DNA of 64,000 bases from Thamnaconus septentrionalis (taxonomy: Eukaryota; Chordata; Actinopteri; Tetraodontiformes; Monacanthidae): assembly GCA_009823395.1 (NCBI GenBank), contig CM020512.1:7948905-8012904 (forward strand), given 5' to 3'. Each line of letters starts with the position of its first letter. Position 1 is the first letter of the stretch. The position numbers were made by a program, and so were the translations under genes. This document shows positions 58,101 through 64,000 of the stretch, in pieces. The notes under the pieces were generated by a model that was not told the DNA's origin, searched no databases, and saw only the letters and a list, made by a program, of their open reading frames with translations.

Positions 58101-60173
58101 AATGTGACCGGCTCGCTGAGCAGCCCGCGCTTCACCATCAAAGGCCTCAGATATTTCCAGCACTTCAACTTTGACCTTTGTGGGAAAGAGGTGAGAGCGG
58201 GGTGTTTGCGGTGCATTTTCTTGATGTAAGGAAAATCAATTATCAAATAAACGCTTGACGGCACCGTGTCTTGGTTACAGGGTCAAATGTTGGCCACCTG
58301 CGTGGACAACGTAACGGAGAGTGGGAGGGAGGTCAAAGGTTATGTGTGCCAGTCCACCGTGGTGCCGTCCGGCATCAGGAGCCAGAGCGTGGTTTCCACT
58401 CAGCCTTTCGTCATCGGCGACGCACTCATCGGTACGCTCTCGGCGCTGCACGCCATCGTCTCAGCCCACGTCATCTTATTTCATTAAGTCTAAGACAAAA
58501 AAAACACTCAAAGGCATTTCATCAGTTCTCATTAGAATTGGTTCACATGTCATCCCCGTTCCAAAGGTGTGAGCACGAACACGAGCCTGAGCGGCGTCTC
58601 TTCTCCTAATTGGCTCTTTCCCTCCTCGTCCAGCCTTCCGGATGTCATATTTTACTTCAGGTAAACAGATCACTGCCACCTGTCCCAGTGAAATGCCTTG
58701 AAAGCTCAGCTTGAATGACTAGCTGCTCAATTATGAGCAGTAATCAGAAAAAAAAGCCTGATACATTTGTGCACTGTGTGTGTGTGTGTGTGTGTGTATG
58801 TGATGATTTCAGGTCCAGCGAGACGACGCAGGCTTGCAAACAGGGAAGGTCAGCGACCGTCAGACTGAGATGCAATCCCATGCAGACTGCTAAAGACCTT
58901 ATCAAGCCGCCCAGGTATCTTTTCCTCGCCTTTTGATCTTAAAGGAGCCATCAAAGCAACACTTGACTCAACACGTTACTGTATTGCTCCAGATCAAAGT
59001 CTGTCGACGTGGACGTGTTGAAGCTTCTGAGATTGTTGTTTATCCCGTCATGCTCACTTTTCTCTCGGCATTTTTTTCTTTACAGCAACTGTTCGGAGGG
59101 AACGTGCGACGGCTGCACCTTCCACTTTCTGTGGGAGAGCCAGCACGCGTGTCCGCTCTGCACCAAGAACAACTACAAGGAGATCGTCAGTGCGTGCGTG
59201 CAGGGAATACAGGTATCGATGCAGAGACCTGCGACAGGTCCGGCACGAAAACCCACGCAAACTGAAGCAATTCAATTTCAAATGAAATCAGACACTACTG
59301 CAGTGTTGCGATCAAAAATGTTTTTCAACCTTTTTTGAGCTCAAAAAAACTCAAAACTAGATGACTGTTCCATTTTCGTTTTGAATTGGTCTATGGCCGA
59401 TATCAGTAACTCCAAATTTAAAAGCAAATTTTGAATGGCTACCCTGCCAATAAAAACACTTAAAAAAAATGATTTGAAAAGCAGCTGATATGTGATCGTG
59501 CTGGCCGTTGTTGCATTTCAGAGAACCACCTACGTGTGGCAGCAGCCGCTGCAGTGTTTCGCAGGAGTGTCACTGCCGGCGCAGAAGGTCAGCGCCTGTG
59601 TGTCTCTGGATGCCTGGCTCAAGTTTGGCGTTTCAACGGGGACGATCGCCGCAGCCCTGCTCATTGGCGTTAGCTGCTACTTCTGGAAGAAAACGCGCAA
59701 GTGAGTCTTCAAGTCTTTTTTCCTATTGTGTGGCCTAAAATTGATCCAAAACTGTAGTCGACAGCCTGAAAGTAGAAAAGATGAGACTTTGTTTGAATTG
59801 ACAAGACGCCCGTCCTGTCCCCTGTTGCCGCAGGCTGCAGTATAAATACTCCAAGCTGGTCGATAGCTCCGGGAACAAAGAGTGCGAGCTGCCGACTGCG
59901 GACAGCTGCGCAATAATGGAGGGAGAGGATGCAGAGGACGACATCATGTACTTCACCAAGAAACCCTTCTTCTCCAAGATCAAGTCGTACTCTCGAGAGG
60001 TCAGTGGCGCCGCTCTTCACGCAAAACACACCCGGCTGAGTGCAGGCCGAGCGTTCACTGTGTTCTCACTACCCTTGTGTTTACAGAGGACGTCAGACGG
60101 ATTTGACTCGGTCCCCCTGAAGTCTTCATCATCACAGCGCCTAAGAGAGGAGGAGGACTCTGAAGATGAATAA
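50287..60173 (+). CDS. elapor1: Endosome-lysosome associated apoptosis and autophagy regulator 1
   Basis: Type I membrane protein (KIAA1324/EIG121) of the secretory-endolysosomal system. 22 exons, starting 50287-50397, 52068-52188, 52810-52990, 53083-53230, 53304-53384, 53479-53584, 54021-54170 and ending 59086-59212, 59522-59700, 59834-59999, 60087-60173; 2976 nt, 991 aa, near the human 1013. The ATG at 50287 opens a signal peptide ([19 protein letters not shown]). Next is a Cys-rich lumenal region with repeated CxxC/GTYS modules ([26 protein letters not shown]). A mannose-6-phosphate-receptor-homology-like region lies in exons 15-16 ([28 protein letters not shown]). The membrane segment is [16 protein letters not shown], and an acidic/basic tail ends EEDSEDE. 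ELAPOR1 rather than ELAPOR2 is chosen because cfap276 is adjacent. Confidence 0.93.
51922..51998. repeat. (CA)n microsatellite in elapor1 intron 1
   Basis: About 38 AC units with one G interruption near the left end. It ends 69 nt before exon 2. Confidence 0.97.
54976..55187. repeat. Composite TTC/TTG low-complexity tract in elapor1 intron 9
   Basis: Imperfect TTC/TTTTC repeats, then about 15 TTG units, then about 17 TTC units, ending 28 nt before the exon 10 acceptor. The minus strand is a matching purine tract. Long TTC/GAA runs can form triplex DNA and tend to be unstable in length. It encodes nothing on either strand despite long open frames. Confidence 0.95.
57116..57406. repeat. Foldback (inverted-repeat) element in elapor1 intron 14
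   Basis: Nested inverted repeats. A perfect 27-nt pair lies at 57215-57241 and 57346-57372 (contains ggtatttaaccaccagg and its complement). A 12-nt pair is at 57151-57162 and 57373-57384 (tcttgtgatctt). An outer 20-nt pair is at 57116-57135 and 57387-57406 with two mismatches. The left arm carries about 50 extra nt including gacgtttcacctctcatc. No protein is encoded. This looks like a rearranged transposon relic. Confidence 0.8.
57472..57837. mobile_element. hAT-like MITE in elapor1 intron 14
   Basis: The left end reads cagtggcaactt and the right end, on the other strand, reads cagtgttggcgagtaat. The interior is full of attact/agtaat phrases (aagtaatcaattactaatt). Short hAT-derived elements beginning CAGTGTTGG with such interiors are abundant in fish genomes. 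The terminal repeats are imperfect and no clear 8-bp target duplication was resolved. Confidence 0.5.
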
Positions 60174-61307
60174 TTCAAGGATGATCAGAGTCCTTTTTGT
60201 TGTTTTTTTTTACCGACGTGAGAAGATTTTAAATGAGGGATTTTTTCATCAGTGTAGCTCAATCAGACAGACATGGACATGGAACAGACAGCTGACGTGT
60301 TTGTTGTATTTATAGCAAAATATAAACTGCTGAGGGAAGATGATATATTGCTGTAAATTACATTTATTTTATGTCAAAGTCTTTGTGACGCTTCAAGTTT
60401 AGGTATTTACATCTAAAAATGAAATGCCAAGTCTCCATATTGGGGATACTACTCTGTTTTTCATACTCCTATAAGTGCCAAGCTAAGTTGTTGAAGTTAC
60501 ATTTTTGTAGATTTTAGAACTGTTACTGTTGTTAATATTTTTAATTTTCTTTACATTTTGCTATTTTATTCACATAAGTAATTTCATCACAAAAAAGTGT
60601 TTTTTACTAGTGTTTTTTTTTCAAATGTTGACTTTATTTTGAACATTATTAAACCTCCAGGCAGTCACCCTGAGATCTTACACCCAGAGCAAGAAACACG
60701 CGTCAGATTGCAACTTTTTGTGTCACTGCTACATAAGCATTTTTGTGTTCTGTACCTTTTCAAGAAATTGTTTTTTGAAGGTTGTGATTTAACAAAAAAT
60801 ATTAAATTGTATGGAAACAAGTGAAAACATTTTTTTCTCCCCAAATACCAAACGAGAGTAATAATAAACAACAACCTACTGTAACAAAAATAATTTTGCA
60901 TTTGATATTCTTTGTCAATACATAACAGGTAGAGGTTTAAACGTTTTCTACAGCACAAAATACTTTTGAACTCTGAAATACTGAAAAAAGTGAAAAGATA
61001 CACAGCATAATTAGACACCTAAGATTGGAGGTTTAACCTGGCTGCGATCACCTGTACTATTTACATTGCAGACTACCTGAACATCAAGTAATAGGCTATG
61101 GAAAAAATAACAATAGTTACTTTAGCATTTTGCTTTTACAAGTGGGTGCAAAATTGCTAACTTTTACTTTCATTTCCAAAACCCCCTTCCTGCAGTGGCC
61201 CAAATAGAAACTGAGACCGATTCTGCCCGTTTCTGCACGTCTTCTTCTTTCGCGCGCGGCCCGTGAAGGCAGCACGGCTTTCAGTTTCTGTCGGACGTCC
61301 CGAGTTG
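60174..61307. other. elapor1 3' UTR and intergenic DNA before mapk14
   Basis: The first several hundred bases are AT-rich and are presumably elapor1 3' UTR; no single polyadenylation signal stands out (ATTAAA at about 60647-60652 is one candidate). From about 61190 the sequence becomes CpG-rich, marking the mapk14 promoter. Confidence 0.5.
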
Positions 61308-61317
61308 TCTCGCGAGA
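61308..61317. promoter_or_regulatory. mapk14: TCTCGCGAGA palindrome in the mapk14 promoter
   Basis: Perfect 10-bp palindrome, flanked by G and C to make a 12-bp palindrome, about 316 bp upstream of the mapk14 ATG in CpG-rich DNA. This is the known binding element of BANP at CpG-island promoters of constitutively active genes. Confidence 0.6.
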
Positions 61318-61632
61318 CCGCGCGGCATTTGGAACTTGCAAGCAGGGTGAAATCTCGGGAGCTGTCTGAAAGAAAGTGGGGAGAAGAACAAATAGCTCTG
61401 GGGGCTTAAAAACGGGCATTCGGCAGAGTTTTCGCTCCACTTGACGTGGAACCAACCCGTGCACCCTTTTCACTCGATTTCGCCTCAAGTTCGCCGCCGA
61501 CGACGAGAGTTTCGTCTGAGTTCTTCGTTCGTGAGTAGTGGGAAAGTTTTGCGCAGGCTCTCGCGGCGCGGCGCGGAGCACCAGCCCCTGAGCAGAAAGT
61601 CAAGTCTGTAGTCGGCACTCGGTTCTGCGGGA

Positions 61633-61751
61633 ATGTCGCATGAAGAGAGGCCCAAGTTTTATCGCCAGGAAGTCAATAAGACCATATGGGAAGTCCCGGA
61701 GCGGTACCAGAGCCTGTCCCCAGTGGGTTCGGGCGCCTACGGATCCGTGTG
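61633..61751 (+). CDS. mapk14: p38-alpha MAP kinase, exon 1 only (gene continues beyond window)
   Basis: Stress-activated Ser/Thr kinase of the p38 pathway. The exon encodes about 39 residues, from [20 protein letters not shown] to [12 protein letters not shown], and ends within a codon (TG then gtaagt), so the next residue comes from exon 2. GSGAYGSV is the Gly-rich ATP loop. The N-terminal FYRQE(V/L)[11 protein letters not shown] is specific to MAPK14 among the p38 kinases. The start has a good context (GGGAATG). Teleosts may carry mapk14a and mapk14b; I cannot say which this is. Confidence 0.92.
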
Positions 61752-64000
61752 GTAAGTAACTTTTCGCTCTGGTGGACGTGCTTGTGGCTAAGACACCGAA
61801 CTTAACCTCCATTCATTTTAGACGCGGCCTGCTGAGCTGCTGGTGCTAAAGTTGGGTTAGCGGCGTCGAGTGTTGGCTAGCCAGTCGGACGCAACAGCAT
61901 ATCCCCCAAAAACGAGCAAAACTTGCCCTCACGTTGTCCATCTTGGTAAAAACCACTCGCAAACGCGGTGCTGTACACATTTTTATTTTCTCTTTATAAA
62001 AGCACAAATATATCGTAGTGCTGAAAAGTGCTTACTCACAGTCGGAACTCTTGGGAAAGGTATGCAAGTGAGTAGTACCTCATTTGCGTGTTGACACAAT
62101 GGGAGTTCCAAAAGTGATCGAATCAACGTTAACCGACGTTAATCAACGTTTGTCGGCGCTTTGCAGTCATGTGCCCGTTTAAATTTGGTTTGGCACATTA
62201 CATTAATTTACAGTATTGGTGTCACTTCCGTCTGCAGGTGATGGGATTCACTTGGCATGTGGTCAACTTAAATAACTGCGTGGTGCTGTTGTGTTTTTCG
62301 AGCATGATTGAAGTACACTTTGGACCGTCTGTTTCTCCCCCCCCCTTTTTTTTTTCTTTTCTTTTTTTTTTTTGCTTCAATTTTGATCATGCCATCGCGA
62401 CTTTTATAATGACCTTTGACACCACATGTCATATTGACATGGATGAGATGGGACTCATTTCTGTTGAGGTCGCACACGAAAGAACAACATAATGAATTCA
62501 TGCTCATCGTTTAAAAAACATTATTTAATCTTCAGTAATTCAGATTGATTTTTTTTTCAGGTTAGAATTTGTCCCTGCAGGTATAATTAAAAATTGAATG
62601 TTTATGACTCTTTTACAGCGTCTCTGACATTTATGAGGCAGAAACATTTATTAGTTATATTTTAATAGACTGGATGGCTGTTTACTTTAACATAACCTTA
62701 ACAAAGCTAATTGGAAAACAGACACACTAACCTTAAAAATAATCTCAAAATCTCTGTCATTTAACATCTTACACCACCAAGGCTTTTAATTAAAATCTCC
62801 CTGCTCATTGCTAATGTTTGAGTTTTGTCTGTTTGCCTTCAGATAGGTATTTTTCTTCCATTACACCACAAAGAGTTATGGATCGCAAGGATGTCTGTAT
62901 TTTCCTTGAAAACTCCACCAGCATGGTGGAGTTTGGCACGGTGATTAAACGGCCAGCGCTGAGACTATCTAGGACACGACATGGTCAGCGCTTCACTTGA
63001 TTAAGTGGGCAGATGTTTGTTTTGCAAATGGAAGCGGACAGCTGTGCTGTTGCTGGGCAATAAGATAATCTGTTGCTGGTCAGATTACTGTGTGTGCTCA
63101 CCACTGCAACCAGTGCACTGACTGGACTGCACACTGACTGCTGTTGAAAGTGGTAAACGTCGGGCAGTTGTTATTCCTCGCTGCTGTTGCAGTCTGTTCA
63201 TACAGCGGAGCTGCTGTGGATTGAATCAGCGTAGTGTCTTTCAATATATGTGGAGTTTCTCTCTGAGATTCTGAAGGCATATTTTCACTATGATCAGAGT
63301 GACACATTATATTATGTAGTACAGTGAGTAAAATACAAAAACGCATTTATTGTCATAGCAATAATTCTGTAGCATTCATTTCCATGTGTGGAAGGTAAAA
63401 CTTTGAAGAACCACTAATATTGTCCATTATAACGCACTTATTCTTTCAATTGTTTTATTTAACATTTAACGCAGACTTGGTAAATATTCTCTAGGTTCAT
63501 TTTAATGTATTGTGTTGACTGTGAAATTGTCAGTTTTTACCAACCCATTTCAAACAAACACATTGTAGAGTTGAGACTGTCAAACAAGGAAATGGTGATA
63601 TTTGTGTCTCAGGTTACACCTTCTGAATCACGCATACTCAACACATCCACACCTGTGTTTGTACCTATTCTGGCGTCAGTTATGAATGTAAAAAAAACCA
63701 AAAAACAAAACAGAGTTTGAATCTCTGGAAAACCTGTGTGCATCCGTGACGATCCCTGCTTTTACAACAAGGAAGGCATTCACCAGCTCTGACTGCGTTA
63801 ATGTGACCCCATGAAAGGGAAGCATGTGGTTTATTGTGTTGGGCAAACCTTCAGAGCGCAGGATAGACTGCGGGCTGCTTCTAATCTGCTGAGAGGTGAC
63901 ATTTCATGCTGATGTTGCGCTTTTCCCTTTGCCTTGAGCAGCTCAGGCCGTGCCACCTCTGCTTTTGAGGGCAAACTTGGCTGGTTTATGAACTGAAACA
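61752..64000 (+). other. mapk14: mapk14 intron 1 (partial)
   Basis: Follows the exon 1 donor and runs to the end of the window. AT-rich, with a C/T homopolymer cluster at about 62336-62374. No exon carrying the expected kinase continuation was found, so exon 2 lies beyond the window. Confidence 0.6.

Overview
This is ordinary vertebrate nuclear DNA, almost certainly from a ray-finned (teleost) fish. Every gene is split by GT-AG introns, many of them short. Dinucleotide microsatellites and fish-type transposon remnants (hAT-like elements, an L2-type LINE tail) are scattered through it. The products match vertebrate families directly. I see no prokaryotic features, CRISPR arrays, rRNA or tRNA genes. 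I rebuilt the gene models by hand from splice sites and reading phase, and checked that coding lengths add up to whole codons.

Layout, left to right. A PPAR-delta nuclear receptor gene (ppard, +, 2083-4970) is followed by a makorin-type CCCH/RING ubiquitin ligase (+, 7214-9881), the Fanconi anaemia core-complex gene fance (+, 10722-13491) and ribosomal protein gene rpl10a (+, 13951-15939). Human chromosome 6p21 also groups PPARD, FANCE and RPL10A. Next is a tail-anchored coiled-coil gene of the IRAG/LRMP family (+, 16659-19414). It runs tail-to-tail with an INAVA-like (CUPID-domain) gene (-, 20304-24672, with an untranslated first exon near 28933). A FAM107-family gene (-, 30725-33387) points away from smc5 (+, 35431-45313), an SMC5/6-complex ATPase. 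Then come cfap276 (-, first exon 49455-49529), a small ciliary microtubule inner protein gene, and elapor1 (+, 50287-60173), a type I membrane protein; both also sit together on human 1p13. The window ends with exon 1 and part of intron 1 of the p38 kinase gene mapk14 (+, 61633 onward).

The most important structural anomaly is a direct tandem duplication of about 2.3 kb (44433-46744 and 46745-49045). It contains the last two exons of smc5 and the last three exons of cfap276. The first copy is intact in both genes. The second carries a cluster of mostly one-base, often homopolymer, indels that break both. This looks like a false duplication or poorly polished assembly copy, although a very young real duplication is possible. 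A separate one-base loss in a C7 run breaks the INAVA-like gene and points to the same kind of sequence error.

The genes do not form a pathway or operon. They are independent vertebrate loci with their own promoters. Recognisable promoter signals are a CRE and a 5'TOP tract at rpl10a, an RFX X-box at cfap276, and a perfect TCTCGCGAGA palindrome at mapk14. I found no evidence of a new biological system.
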